From: Mantis religiosa
Lineage: Eukaryota; Arthropoda; Insecta; Mantodea; Mantidae
Direction of reading: 5' to 3'
DNA length: 64,000 nt
NCBI GenBank assembly: GCA_030765055.1
Contig: CM060953.1
Span: forward strand, 189,943,147 to 190,007,146
Part shown: positions 34,876 to 45,891 of the stretch, piece after piece
Layout: each line of letters begins with the position of its first letter
How positions within the stretch are numbered: the stretch's first letter is position 1
The notes under the pieces: generated by a model
Told to the model about the DNA's origin: nothing
What the model saw: only the letters and a program-made list of their open reading frames with translations
Databases searched by the model: none
Made by a program: the position numbers and the translations under genes

Positions 34876-37545
34876 TCACACGAAAGTTTACAAGAAAATC
34901 ACACAAACACATGCATTATACGGACTATTTTCCTAAATTTTAGCTTTATTAAAAGAGACTCCAATGATTTTGACTAACATACTCTATTTTAAGCTATTTG
35001 TGTGACAAATGAAGTATATACTTCAGATTTTCTGGCAGTGTGCTCAGAAGATCTCTTGAAATACACAATTTTTATTAATTTATTATTTAACACACTGTGT
35101 ACATTGGAGAGAGTATATTATCGTTGTAAATTAATACCATCTGTGTAAGATTTAAGGATACCCAACTGTTAAAATCTTAAAATCTGCAATTTTGATTGGA
35201 TTGACCTGAAACTTTAACACAATTATTATGGTATTAATAATAGTTAATAGACCAATTTTCAGACTTTTTACCAAAATATTTCTTGTGATATTAATATATT
35301 TATAGTGTTTTATTTTAATTTAATTAAACTGTTCCACATGATGCAATTTTAGTTACGGAAAAATATTACTTTGCGCTATTAGTAAATTAATGAGGTGAAA
35401 AATAAATCTGAGCCTTGGTTTAGAATAAAAAGTTATTCAATTCTCCTTTTATTAATTCTTAATATTTGCGTGTGAAATATACGCTTTGTTATTTAATTGC
35501 ACAAACACTGGTGACATTATAAAAGAACCATCTCATCAATTTCCTTTGGTAATTATTTTATCTAGGCACAAAAGGTTTCAAACTTCTAGTTTGAAAGCTG
35601 CATCGTGTGGAGCAATTTATGTTCTGGAAAGCATTGAAGATGAAAAACACTAGAAGATCACCTAAATAGGTAATATAAAGCGCTGTGTCAACTTACAGTG
35701 ACCCACTTAAATAGTGATACGCCAGAATTTTAGATGGTTGTATTGCATTTAAAATAATAGGAAATTGAAATACGCAGATTACTCTATTTAATTAGGTCAT
35801 TTTTTCCCTTTTTGACCAATTTTTACAGAGGGGTATCCTTAAGAGACCTTACTGTTGTACAGTCAAGTAAGTGCTACTGTCCACATGATTAATCGTATAG
35901 GCTACAGAGATACTGGTTCAAGGCGAGGTGGAATCCTCTCCGACTGAAATTTATATCTATGCAACTTTCTTAGACTAAACGTTTTGGAGTTGTATCCTTA
36001 TTTCTCTGAGTTTGTCACCTGTTCTGCATTCCTCAAATGGGAAATCGTTATTCGCTTTGTTATTCGTTGGCCACACAAAGAGGATTGAATCTAACATCGC
36101 TTAACAACCAGCACTTTAAAGATATGACTATCGCTTTAAAACCTCTCTGCAAATATATATTTCCATTAATATTATAAAGGACCATTCATAAGAAGAGTTT
36201 GCACAAGAATACAAAACACATGTCAGTCCAAAACATCATTTTTTTTAAAAATGTGAGCTACTCCCACATAGGATTGCATTCACTATCGAGTAAGCGATTT
36301 TGGGGGGACTTTAAGTAGAAAACAAGAAGTAATGATTTTGTTTAAGGTAAGAAGATATAGAAAAATAATACATTTGAGTGTGTTAGAGGATGTTTAGCTG
36401 ACAAGAAAACTTAAACTGTAAAAAATTAATAATTAGTAGTAACTTTATATATATGAAAGTAACTGCACGAATTACATAAAATTTTGTATCCAGTTATGAG
36501 ATAATATTTCTAGAACATATATAAAGTTTCAAAACAGTTGTTGTAAATTTTTACCTTTGGTAAAATATGACACGAAAGCTTACAAGGAAATCACTTAACC
36601 CCATGCATTATACGAACTGTTTCCTAAATTTTCGCTTTATCAAAAATGACTTCCATGCCGTAATTTTAAGGTATTCTTATGAGAAATGAAATGTATATTT
36701 CGAATTTTCTGGGAGTGTGCTCAGAAATTCTTTTGAAATACAAGTTTTTTATTAATTTAGTATTTAACAGATTGTGTACGATACATTGGAGAGAGTACAT
36801 TGTCACTGTAAATCATCTGCGTAAAATTTGAGAGATCTTCTTCCTGCTGTACAGTCAAGTAAGTGCTACTGTTCACGTGACACATCTTATAGATTACATA
36901 GATACTGGTTCGAGGTGGAACCCTTTCCTATTGCAATTTCTTATACTAAACGTTTTAAAGTTATAACCTTATTTCTCTGAGTTTTTCAATAGTTATGCAT
37001 TCCTCAAATAGGAAATCGCTATTCACCTTTTTATTCGTTGGGCACACAAAGAGGATCGACTTTCAAAAACATCGCTTAGCAACCAGCACTTTAACGATAT
37101 GACTATCGCTTTAAAACTTTTCTGTAAATACATATTTCGATTAATATTAGAAGGGACCGTTCATAAGAAGCGTTTTCCCAAGAACACAGAAACACATGCA
37201 AGTGCAATATATATTTTTTTAAATATGTGAGCCAATTCCACACAAGATTGTATTCATTATGGAGTAAGTGAATATTTTGGGGGGAGATTTTGAGTAGAAA
37301 ACAAGAAATAATGATTTTCTTTAAGGTGAAACATATAGAAAAGGTAATACACTGGAGTGTGTTAGAGAATCTTTAGCTGACAAAAAAATTTAAACTGTAA
37401 AAAATTAATAATTTGTGATCACTTTATATAAATAATGATACATGCGGAATTAACTGCACGAATTACACAAAACTTTGTATCCTGTATAAGATAATATTCC
37501 TTGCACATTTAAAGTTTCAAAACAGTTGTAAATGTTTACCATTTG
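34876..37545. repeat. Tandem duplication next to the host exon
   Basis: Copy A (34876-36570) and copy B (36571 to about 37545) share GTCAAGTAAGTGCTACTG, GATACTGGTTC, the AACCAGCACTTTAA...CGATATGACTATCGCTTTAA block and GTTTCAAAACAGTTG. The copies differ by perhaps 10-15 percent and by one inserted element in copy A. The right edge of copy B lies about 20 bp from the splice donor of the exon at 37566, so the duplication lies within the intron. Confidence 0.85.
35156..35838. mobile_element. TTAA-flanked MITE (683 bp) in duplication copy A
   Basis: Inverted ends GGATACCC / GGGTATCC, flanked by TTAA at 35152-35155 and 35839-35842. Copy B of the surrounding duplication has the empty site (AAAATTTGAGAGATC near 36833), so both boundaries and the target are supported. 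It has no coding capacity. Confidence 0.82.
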
Positions 37546-37559
37546 TTTAAAATTGTTGT

Positions 37560-37566
37560 ACTCACC
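37560..37566 (-). other. 5' splice donor
   Basis: On the minus strand the exon ends in G and the intron begins GTGAGT, a near-consensus donor. It falls exactly where conserved-looking protein sequence gives way to AT-rich codons. Confidence 0.85.
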
Positions 37567-38739
37567 GCGAGAGAACTGGTTGTAGTTCCTGATGACGTTC
37601 TCTGCATTCTTGCGGGCAATGTAGAACCATTCAGATGTGTTGCTTAAGTACTTGTATTCCACTGCGAGATCTTTCACCAAAATGGGACCTTCTGGAAGGC
37701 GGTAGGCGTATGGGCAGAAGAGCCAGTAGTCCTTATATTGGTACTGGTCGTAGCAGTTACCGGCGGCGAAGATATCGTCGTCAAACTCCACCATGGAGAA
37801 GACGGAGGCATGCAGGAGGTACTCCGAGCGCATTACCTCGGCGTCGGCATACTTCCAGATACGCGTCAGCATGTTGGCACGGTTGACGGCCACGTCGGCT
37901 TCGACACGGAAACGCTCCTGGGCGTACCGATCAACGACGCCCTCTCCGAGGTTGAGGTCGGTGCCGGCGGTACAGTTCTCGCCCAGCAGGTGCTGCGACT
38001 CAACAATACGAAGGAAACGCGTGACAATGTCGACTTGACCCCCGGGACGCTTGGCTAGATCTTCTTCGTCTATCTCATCGCCCTCACCAACGTCCTCCAG
38101 GAAACTCTCGCCGTCATCACCGAAACCGTAGTCAGGCTCCTTGGGACCGATCTTCTTTATCGGACTGTCACTCCTGTTGACACTGTCTCTCACACCCAGC
38201 AGTTCCTTCTCCATTTCCGTTAACTTCAGAGGGGGTGGTGTTTGCGACTTCTGTTCTTTCCTTCTGTGCAGATCTGCAGTGGTAACTTTCATTATGGTAG
38301 TTGGTGACGACGGCGCGGCAGTCACACCTCCTCCAACCTTCCGCGTTGTACGGCCCTGCAGGTTCGAGACCTTGTTGACGGAGGCCTCTGTGGTAGGAGC
38401 CACTGCCTTTGGTATTTCCGTGGTGTCATCCTCCACGGGAATAACAGCGAACCCGCCATTTCCCCGATGATCACTTGGGGAGGAGTCCCTAGCAACATCA
38501 TCCATGTCTTCCCTAAAACCCGCACTATTCCGATACAACGAACGTCTGAAGAAGTGATCAAAGTGAGAAGGTTCAAAATGACCATGACGCCCAAATCGTC
38601 TCTTAGGATAAAGCGATCTTGATCGAGCATGACGTAAATTTAGAAAAGTTCGACTTAAGTCTTCATGGTCCTGTTCTATGATATTTCCTAATGTTACAGA
38701 TAAGGTCAAAAGAGCTGTATAGTACATCAGTAACTCCAT
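37566..38739 (-). CDS. First coding exon of a GPR158-like (class C orphan GPCR) ectodomain protein
   Basis: The only host protein-coding exon I can support. It encodes 391 residues plus one base. Residues 1-19 (MELLMYYTALLTLSVTLGN) look like a signal peptide; 30-70 are basic; about 95-230 are a Thr/Pro-rich then acidic linker; 235-391 form a conserved-looking extracellular domain with Cys at 256, 329 and 342 and possible N-glycosylation at Asn255 and Asn366. The stretch from AVNRANMLTRIWKY through VEYKYLSNTSEWFYIARKN resembles the Cache-type ectodomain of GPR158/GPR179-like receptors and their insect homologues; that is recognition from memory. The exon ends TCTCGCG before GTGAGT (donor 37565-37560). 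Open frame beyond it is intron read-through. Codon use is GC-rich, unlike its surroundings. The transmembrane exons must lie outside the window. Confidence 0.7.
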
Positions 38740-38999
38740 GATGACGTCACTTATTTCTAATTCATATTTAAACTTGATAACTCTACCCCTACTCTAACAA
38801 TAAACACTTAGAGTCCACAAACGGCTACAACGGGAAGATTACATTGGGACAAAAGCGAGTTTAAAGTATCTACGAGTTAGAATAGCACACTTTGATTCAG
38901 TTGTGGTCAAAAATACCGCACATCAAATAAATAATATTTTTAAAAACACGGAATATTAATGAGTTTGAATGCACAAAACACGATATGGTTAGAAAAAAT

Positions 39000-39320
39000 T
39001 GTTTACGGAGTTGGAAGAAGTGTCTTGGGAGGTGGGATACTGTCAGAATGCTTTTGGTACAAGATTCATCGTTGTCATGGGAGAGGCCCGTTTCCGTCCC
39101 GATGCGTTCATCGTCTCTCACGCTGAGACGGCGCTCCGCAACTGCACGACGACGCTGCTGCGACGGTGGGCGCCCGCGCTACACTGCGCTCCCGACGTCC
39201 ATCCCCTTTCCAGGATAACGATAGTAGAGCCACCTGCCGGAGCCGGCGCTCGATCATCGATCCGGGGACGTTTCAAATTACATCCGGGAGTCTCCGGAGC
39301 ATTGTTCTGCTTCTTCCCGT
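39000..39320 (-). promoter_or_regulatory. CpG-rich candidate promoter or 5' UTR of the exon at 37566-38739
   Basis: A GC-rich block with many CG dinucleotides (for example GACGACGCTGCTGCGACGG) stands out from AT-rich surroundings about 260-580 bp upstream of the predicted start codon. No TATA box is apparent. Plus-strand open frames across it look like products of composition rather than genes. Confidence 0.4.
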
Positions 39321-39733
39321 CTTTACATTTAACACCACGTGGTCCCGCGGTACCTTTAACATGCCAAGTCTGTTCTCACTGCTGGAGCCACAGCTTCCCA
39401 ACTCTTCATCTTCTAGCCATAGAAAATAAATCATTTCCATCAGCAATAATACGACACCGCTATATCTTATACGCGACACCAATATTAACTTTTAAGCATC
39501 GATACTCGACATTCAACTTTTTAAAATCGTGTGAAAACAAAACACTAATGAAATGTTACTACTAGAACTTGGCCCTTGTTAATCGCGATACTGCATGAAA
39601 TCGATTAGAATGATACTTCAGAAAGTTCCCTCGATACTTTTTCGATACTTCGGTAGTATTCTGAAATTTTTATTCTGTTTTAAAATAAAAAAATATGACT
39701 GCCACAAGTAGAACATTTTAAAAGAACATTTAC
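39321..39733. other. No recognised gene
   Basis: Ordinary AT-rich sequence between the CpG-rich block and the hAT cluster. Confidence 0.5.
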
Positions 39734-40041
39734 CTAATAAGCAGGGCCCGGAAGTTGTTGACCTAAACGTTGTATAAAATGCCCATAAAGTTTAAAAAAT
39801 TACCTATCAAAAACTAAGTATTTCTGTCTTAATAATAAATTAATAATTGTCACAGAAAGATAATGAATACATGGTTCGAATAACCACATTTTAAAATTAA
39901 CTTTCTTACTAAATAATGCAATTATAGGTACTAAATAATAAATAAATTCAAAATTCATCAGGTAATTTTCAATTTTATAAAATAAGACAAAATAAGTTAC
40001 TGTACCCATTAGCCATTTGCAGTACACCACCATGGTCACAC

Positions 40042-40225
40042 GCCCGCCTCGGTAGCGTCGATTGTAGCATGTCTGCTAAACGTTCAAGAGGTCCCAAGTT
40101 CGAATCTCGGGAAGGGTGAGTTACCTGAATACGGGTTTTCCGGGGTTTTCCCTTATCCTTATACACGAATGTCGAGGAGCTCTAAGCTCCATGGACCCTG
40201 GACACATTTGAGCATCATTTCACAC
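40042..40225 (+). repeat. tRNA-derived SINE S1 inside hAT copy 1
   Basis: Head GCCCGCCTCGGTAGCGTCGA with B-box-like CAAGTTCGAATCTCGGG; the tail reaches GAGCATCATTTCA and stops about 35 bp short of full length. Confidence 0.85.
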
Positions 40226-40274
40226 AGAAATTAAAAATTACAAAAATTAGTAATTTGTAAAATATCAAAAAAAG

Positions 40275-40838
40275 AAAAAAGGAAGGAAGGGAGGAAGGGA
40301 GGAAGGGAGGAAAGGAGGAAGGGAGGAAGGGAGTAAGGGAGTAAGGGAGGAAGGGAGGAAGGGAGGAAGGGAGGAAGGGAGGAATGGGAGGAAGGGAGGA
40401 AGGGAGGAAGGGAGGAAGGGAGGAAGGGAGGAAGGGAGGAAGGGAGGAAGGGAGGAAGGGAGGAAGGGAGGAACGGAGGAACGGAGGAACGGAGAAAGGG
40501 AGAAAGGGAGAAAGGGAGAAAGGAAGGAAGGGAGAAAGGGAGAAAGGGAGAAAGGGAGAAAGGGAGAAAGGGAGAAAGGGAGAAAGGGAGAAAGGGAGAA
40601 AGGGAGAAAGGGAGAAAGGGAGAAAGGGAGAAAGGGAGAAAGGGAGAAAGGGAGAAAGGGAGAAAGGGAGGGATGGGAGGAATGGGAGGAATGGGAGGAA
40701 TGGGAGGAATGGGAGGAATGGGAGGAATGGGAGGAATGGGAGGAATGGGAGGAATGGGAGGAATGGGAGGAATGGGAGGAATGGGAGGAATGGGAGGAAT
40801 GGGAGGAATGGGAGGAATGGGAGGAATGGGAGGGAGTT
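40275..40838. repeat. 560-bp polypurine microsatellite (GGAAG / GAAAG / GGAATG blocks)
   Basis: The plus strand is almost pure purine: mostly GGGAGGAA units to about 40490, GGGAGAAA units to about 40668, then GGGAGGAAT units to 40838. It produces long low-complexity frames on both strands (SHSSHSS and GREEGRK) that are not genes. It lies immediately left of the hAT coding fragment. Confidence 0.95.
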
Positions 40839-41385
40839 AGGGAGGTCACCTTCAAGTTATCAAAAGTAAAGGAACAGCGGTTGTCAGCTAAAACTGTTTT
40901 ATACTTTGAGAAACTTCTCTCCACTTCCACAGATGTTATAGATGCATATTTGAAAAACACTATGTCACTGCCTGTTAAATCCTGTTCAACAATATCAGTT
41001 CTGAAGTTTTCTCCTGACAAGATATCGGCAATCTGACAAACTGTTTGGTATCATTTATTTTTGTCCAACACAAATTTTAGTTTGTCAAATTTTTTCCCCT
41101 ATCTCGCCTTTTACATTTTGTATCCCCTCTTCCGCAATCCTCACTAACTCGATCGACTTATCCAATGTCATGGCACTTTCTTTAAGGCGGTTCTGGTATC
41201 CGTAAAAAAATGCACAATTTGATTTAATGAAAGATAACTTATTTTGGATTTAAGTATCTGAAAACAGATCCTGTTCGCTCTCATTTGCCTTAGAATCTAC
41301 CTTATCAAAGCTATTCACCACTTCTCTCACTATTTGAAAGTTCTCACAGTAGTATATACATGCAGTTGTTTTTTGTAAGTTGCGT
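40836..41385 (-). pseudogene. hAT transposase C-terminal (dimerisation) fragment
   Basis: Minus-strand frames read AFFYGYQNRLKESAMTLDKS, then LTGSDIVFFKYASITSVEVE and RSFSKYKTVLADNRCSFTFD. The SVERSFS...LADNR pattern is the C-terminal dimerisation domain of hAT transposases. Upstream pieces are broken by frameshifts, the catalytic core is missing, and the 3' end runs into the polypurine microsatellite. Confidence 0.85.
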
Positions 41386-41604
41386 CCTCCAACGTTAAGT
41401 CATATGGGACGATGAATGGAATGGGTTAAATGATGTTCAAATAAGTCCGGGTCCATAGAGCTCAGAGTTACCCGACATTCGTCTTTCAGGATAAGGGAAA
41501 ACCACGGAAAAAACCTTATCCAGGTAACTCACTCTGACCGAGATTCGAACTCGGCACCTCTTGAACGTGAGGCAGATATGCTACCACCACGCTACCGAGG
41601 CGGG
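41386..41604 (-). repeat. Full-length tRNA-derived SINE S1
   Basis: Read on the minus strand: CCCGCCTCGGTAGCGTGGTG, GGTAGCATATCTGCC, B-box-like GAGTTCGAATCTCGG, GTGAGTTACC, then the tail ending TATGACTTAACGTTGGAGG. This is the best reference copy for comparing the SINE with the 108-bp satellite unit. Confidence 0.9.
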
Positions 41605-42170
41605 TAGCGTGGTATACACACACACACAGTTAAGCTCAGTGGTTCTACTCCCATTAGTCCTGCACCCGTAGGACCAAGGACCCGGGACTCCTTCTACCCG
41701 GGAGCGATGGAAACTCAGGGGCTCTTTCCATAGGGCAACACCTGGAGTCTAAAAAGAACCCCCCCCCCCCCCGCTGAGCACAACTTCAAGACGGGATGGA
41801 AATGCACACGCCATTTACGCGCGTCAACCCCGCAGGGAAGACTACCCATAACCTCGGTAGGGCCGAATGGTGATCTAGCACACCTTCTACTAGCTCTGCA
41901 GGCTAGTACCCGGGACTTTTCAGGCAACCCTCTAACCCCTCCGGGCGGTAGTACGCATTTACCCGTGTGTGTCGGGAGCACACTGCCCCCTCGAGTCCAA
42001 CCCAATCCGAACAACTTCCCTACGGGAGGGGCTCGAATGTTCGTCCCGAGGTTCCTCTAGTAACGTCAGAGGTACCACGAGTGCTAAGGGTCCGCTGCGC
42101 CCGCACTACGACAGCTGAAGCGGACGGATCCGCTCCCCTACGGGAACACACACACACACAAACACACACA
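41605..42170. other. Unclassified GC-rich block
   Basis: It contains a run of about 14 C (near 41760-41773), CCCGGGA motifs and a CA-rich repeat (42147-42173). A 99-residue minus-strand frame is open but unrecognised. It is probably another repeat inserted in the hAT element; I cannot name it. Confidence 0.4.
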
Positions 42171-42544
42171 CACATAAAGTCCGTGGGTCAGGGTCAGGTC
42201 GGCCACGGGGATCGAACTAGGGCTTCCCGAATGCTGGCTGCAGATGAAAATGCCCGATAAATTCCCGAAAAAGAAAGAAAATGACCGGAAAAATATCTAA
42301 ATGTTAAAAATGACTTTATTATAAAAGTGCGGGAAAATTGATGACCTATAATATATATAGTAACGCATTTGTTCCAGAATGCACTTAATTCACAATAAGC
42401 ATCGTCTGTGACTACTCAGAAAAATATGGTTCCTCGTCAAAATCCGGACCCTAGGTAGGACCCGGAAGTTGACCTACATATTCTCTAAAAATGAGCTATA
42501 AAATGCCCTTAAAATATAAAAAAATGCACATGAAATGTAAAAAA

Positions 42545-42894
42545 TAATAATAACATAATAACCCATGGCGCGACAGCCCTTAGAGGGCCAAGGCCTACCA
42601 ACCCGACTGCCGGCCTCACGCGCACTTACGCACGGCAGAGGTGGGCGATCATCCAACCGATACGGGGAGGAGATGTGGTCAGCCTCTCGGCATCCCCCAG
42701 CCGGAACGTTGGTTTTCGTGACCAGGGCCACTCACCTAGCGTAAGCTCCTCACTTTCCTCACGATGCTGAGTGGGCACCGCTCTTACACCCGGGACCTAA
42801 AATCCCCACCACATGGGTGGGATCGAACCCGGGCCGCTTTTCGTGGCCAGGGACCAAGGCATGCTGCCTTACCCCGCTACGCCACGGCGCAGGA
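42545..42894 (-). repeat. tRNA-derived SINE family S3, full length
   Basis: On the minus strand the head reads GCGCCGTGGCGTAGCGGGG, with B box CCCGGGTTCGATCCC. The tail ends in TTA repeats at 42545. A 12-bp target duplication GAAATGTAAAAA flanks it (42533-42544 and 42895-42906). Confidence 0.85.
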
Positions 42895-42925
42895 CGAAAT
42901 GTAAAAAGTAACCTAACAAAAATTA

Positions 42926-43174
42926 GGCCGCGCCGTGGCTCAGTGGTTAGACAGCTTGGCTCTCACCAAGACGGCCCGGTTTCGTTCCCAGGCGACCTCA
43001 AAGCGAGATTAGTGGTGGACAACACGGCGTTGGGGCGGGTTTTCTCCGGGACCTCCGATTTCCCCCGCCATCTCATTCCACCGGTGCTCCATCTTCATCT
43101 CATGTATCATCAGTGACAGCACCTGCGATGCCGTATGTAGTAAAAGCGGGCGTTAAACAATACACATTTCATTT
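42926..43174 (+). repeat. tRNA-derived SINE family S5
   Basis: Head GCCGTGGCTCAGTGGTTAGA has a canonical A box, then a B-box-like GGTTTCGTTCCC. It is flanked by the 13-bp duplication CTAACAAAAATTA (42913-42925 and 43175-43187). Confidence 0.85.
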
Positions 43175-43314
43175 CTAACAAAAATTAACAATTTCTTTCA
43201 TAATGGCGCGAACCAGATCGCGATAGCGCTGCTTGTGTACACAAAAAGCCTGGAGATAAGGAGTATGACGGAAGAAATAGTGATAGCGCGAGATAAAAGA
43301 CTTGCCGGCACCTA

Positions 43315-44038
43315 CAAGGTGTTACAAAAAGGTACGGCCAAACTTTCAGGAAACATTCCTCACACACAAAGAAGGAAAATCTTATGTGGACATGCGACCG
43401 GAAACGCTAAATTTCCATGTTAGAGCTCATTTTAGTATTTCTCTTAAAATGTAAATTGAAATCATTCGTGCAGACAATTGTCAAAATACCCCATTGTGGT
43501 TCATGCACGATGGAACTCCTGCACATTTCAGTCGAAGTGTTCGTACGCTTCTCAACAACAGATTCGGTGACCAATAGATTGGTAGAGGCGGACCAATTCC
43601 ATGGCCTCTACGCTCTCCTGACCTCAACCCTCTTGATTTTCATTTATGGGGGCATTTGAAAGCTCTTGTCTACACAACCCAGGTACCAAATGTAGAGACT
43701 CTTCGTGCTCGTATTGTGGACGGCTGTGATACAATACGCCATTCTCCAGGGCTGCATCAGCGCATCAGGGTTTCCATGCGACGGAGGATGGATGCATGTA
43801 ACCTCGCTAATGGAGGACATTTTGAACATTTCCTGTAATAAAGTGTTTGAAGTCACGCTGGTACGTTCTGTTGTCGTGTTTCCATTCCATGATTAATATG
43901 ATTTAAAGAGAAGTAATAAAATGAGCTCTAACATGGAAATTAAGCGTTTCCAGACACATGTCCGCATAACATATTTTCTTTCTTTGTGTGTGAGGAATGT
44001 TTCCTGAAAGTTTGGCCGTACCTTTTTGTAATACCCTG
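43315..44038 (+). mobile_element. Tc1/mariner-superfamily deletion derivative with long (about 135 bp) TIRs
   Basis: The ends CAAGGTGTTACAAAAAGGTA and, on the minus strand, CAGGGTATTACAAAAAGGTA continue as inverted repeats for about 135 bp. TA flanks both sides (43313-43314 and 44039-44040). The short interior holds only the 3' part of a transposase gene. Confidence 0.88.
43490..43838 (+). pseudogene. C-terminal transposase fragment (DUF4817-type Tc1/mariner)
   Basis: Reading across frames gives FMHDGTPAHFSRSV (catalytic Asp), PWPLRSPDLNPLDFHLWG (third catalytic residue region) and HLKALVYTTQVPNVETLRAR, ending GGHFEHFL. One frame change separates the halves. The N-terminal DNA-binding part and first catalytic Asp are deleted, so the element could move only with help. 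Family name is from memory of arthropod proteins annotated with DUF4817. Confidence 0.8.
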
Positions 44039-44371
44039 TATATGGTTACGCTTCTGGAAGATGAGAGAACATTCAATTCCTGTTTGGTCCAGAAACATCT
44101 CGAATTTACGAAATAGGTATTTAAGGACGTGGCGCCTCGCAAAGAGTTAGTTGTGAAACAGTGTTGTGAAATGAGAGACAGCCAGCTGTGTTGTAACGAG
44201 AGCTAAGGATGTAATCTGCTGTCACTGTATTGTGATCGACTTTGGTAGACTGATGGTGTATCTATATCTGTAATCTATAAGATTATTTCCACGAAAATAA
44301 AGGGATTTTTAATTTCTGCAACTCGGCCTTTTAATTTTACGAACCCACAAAGTCACAATAATAATAAATTA

Positions 44372-44986
44372 ATATCCATCACAAATAATGTGTGGCAGAG
44401 TTAAGAATACAGATCAAATTACAAATACTAGATTTACAACAATAACACAATAAACAATACAAACATGATATTATTTTAACTTTAGTCACTTAAAAATATC
44501 TAATTAATTCTCTATTTACATATTATATACCATTATACTTCAAAAGTTAAACTATAAACCATCTAGATTTTTTCTAAATTTCTTCAGCGACAGTGGACAG
44601 CCCTGAAAGCCTGCTACAGGCAACTCATTCCATTCTTCAACGGTTCTATTAACAAAAGAAAATTTTCCTACGTCGGTTCGGTATCTTCTACCCTTAATTT
44701 TATACCTATGATCGTTTCGTCCATAATAATCCGGATTATCTAACCTTACACTAACGTCCACCCATGCCTTTACACCAGCATTAGCTTTGAATAATGCTAC
44801 CAACCTACGTTTTTTACACCTAATTCTTAATTCCTCCCATTTAGTCTCATCTCCTTTTATAGGCCCAAAATACTTGCCTCTTTTTATGAATTTTATTGCA
44901 CTCTTCTGTATTTTTTCTAATGGATCGATTTGGTTATTGTTTGAATCACCACATTTTAAAGTTAACTTTCTTGGTAAATAATGCAA
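44372..44986 (-). pseudogene. LINE A: 3' end of a CR1/L2-like non-LTR element
   Basis: A 144-residue open frame (44552-44986; element-derived part from about 44938) reads DPLEKIQKSAIKFIKRG, RTDVGKFSFVNRTVEEWNEL and ends FRKNLDGL. This is the segment that closes the reverse-transcriptase ORF of many arthropod CR1/L2-type LINEs. It is 5'-truncated to about 570 bp and sits inside hAT copy 2, as host-like sequence GAATCACCACATTTTAAAG resumes at 44943. Confidence 0.75.
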
Positions 44987-45891
44987 TTATTGCTACTAAA
45001 TAATAAATACGTTCAAAATTTTCAATTTTATGAAATATATGTTTCCGCCAAACTCTGAAACATATTGTTTTAAACGGGACGTAGTTGACTGTTTTTGTTT
45101 CGGCATTTCAATTCACAACAAATTTACACACCTCACGAACTACTCTCCTTACTGCGACTTACTGATGCCCTGACTGATGCAATCCACACGTATTGCATGA
45201 TGTAATCGGCGATTTCTCGAATTGATTCGTCATAAATTCACCAGCACTGTTAGGACGGTGACCTTTATTGATATTCATATTCACTTATTGCATCCGTAAA
45301 TCATTCATTCATGATGCGGAATTGTCAAATTACTAACTACACAAAAAATAGTAACAAAAAACAAGAATTACAATAAGTTGTTAAGCATAATAATTAAATT
45401 AATAATTAAAATTTACATTCCTTTTATTCCTACCTTTTGCCATTTAAATACTCTTCTACTGAGTAGTAACACTACTCAGTGGTTTTAAACTTCGTGAAGG
45501 ACTCAATGATTTTTATTTCAGTTGGCAGTTTATTGTAGATATGAATTCCGTTGAATTTAAAACTGTGCCCATACATTTTCTTTTTATGATAGTTCAAACT
45601 TACATGTCACCTATTTCTCGTGTTATGGTCATGAATATCATTGCTTTTTTGATATTTATCTGAGTTCGTTTTAACCTGTACTATTATTTCTAAAAGGTAA
45701 ATGCTTGGTAATGACAATATGCCTAATTTTTTGAACCATTGCTTACAACTATCTGTTCTCTTTAAATTCATCATAATTCTAATTACCCTTTTTTGGATTC
45801 TAAATACTTTGATAATGCTACTAGTATTTCCCCATACTGCTATATCATAAGAAATTAATGATTGAAAATTTGCAAAATAGGCTATTCTTAA

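Larger units (their letters stand above)
39742..42453 (-). mobile_element. hAT transposon copy 1, degenerate and interrupted
   Basis: Left terminus CAGGGCCCGGAAGTTG, right terminus (minus strand) TAGGGTCCGGATTTTG. The C-terminal transposase fragment at 40836-41385 belongs to it. It contains two S1 SINEs, a purine microsatellite and an unexplained GC-rich block. The sequence at 39880-40000 recurs in copy 2 at 44938-45050 and that at 42170-42440 recurs at 47640-47930, which confirms the shared family. Left of the TIR is CTAATAAG; right of copy 2 is GTTATAAG, a 6/8 match to an 8-bp hAT target duplication around the pair. Confidence 0.7.
43204..44357 (+). mobile_element. Solo LTR 3 (about 428 bp without its insertion)
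   Basis: It starts TGGCGCG and ends AGTCACA, with ATAA duplicated at 43200-43203 and 44358-44361. On the plus strand TATTTAAGG (near 44118) precedes AATAAAGGG (near 44298), the promoter-then-poly(A) order of an LTR. A Tc1-type element interrupts it at 43315-44038. The TG/CA ends and duplication are short, so the call is moderate. Confidence 0.55.

Noticed and set aside
35156..35838. Assignment of the 683-bp MITE to piggyBac
   Set aside because: TTAA flanks fit, but its ends begin GGATACCC, unlike the usual piggyBac CCC start, and no transposase is present, so I left the superfamily open.
37635..38470. Plus-strand frames antisense to the receptor exon
   Set aside because: They are shadows of a GC-rich coding exon in other frames.
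39166..39565. Plus-strand frames of 87-188 residues in the CpG-rich block
   Set aside because: They have no family resemblance and lie opposite the likely promoter or 5' UTR of the receptor exon; composition alone keeps them open.
40265..41020. A 251-residue frame with SHSS and LPFS repeats as a secreted low-complexity protein
   Set aside because: It is a purine microsatellite read on the minus strand, fused to the end of a hAT transposase frame.
42926..43000. A functional tRNA gene (GCCGTGGCTCAGTGGTTAGA)
   Set aside because: The A box is good, but the rest lacks a proper acceptor stem and the whole element has a SINE body and target duplications.
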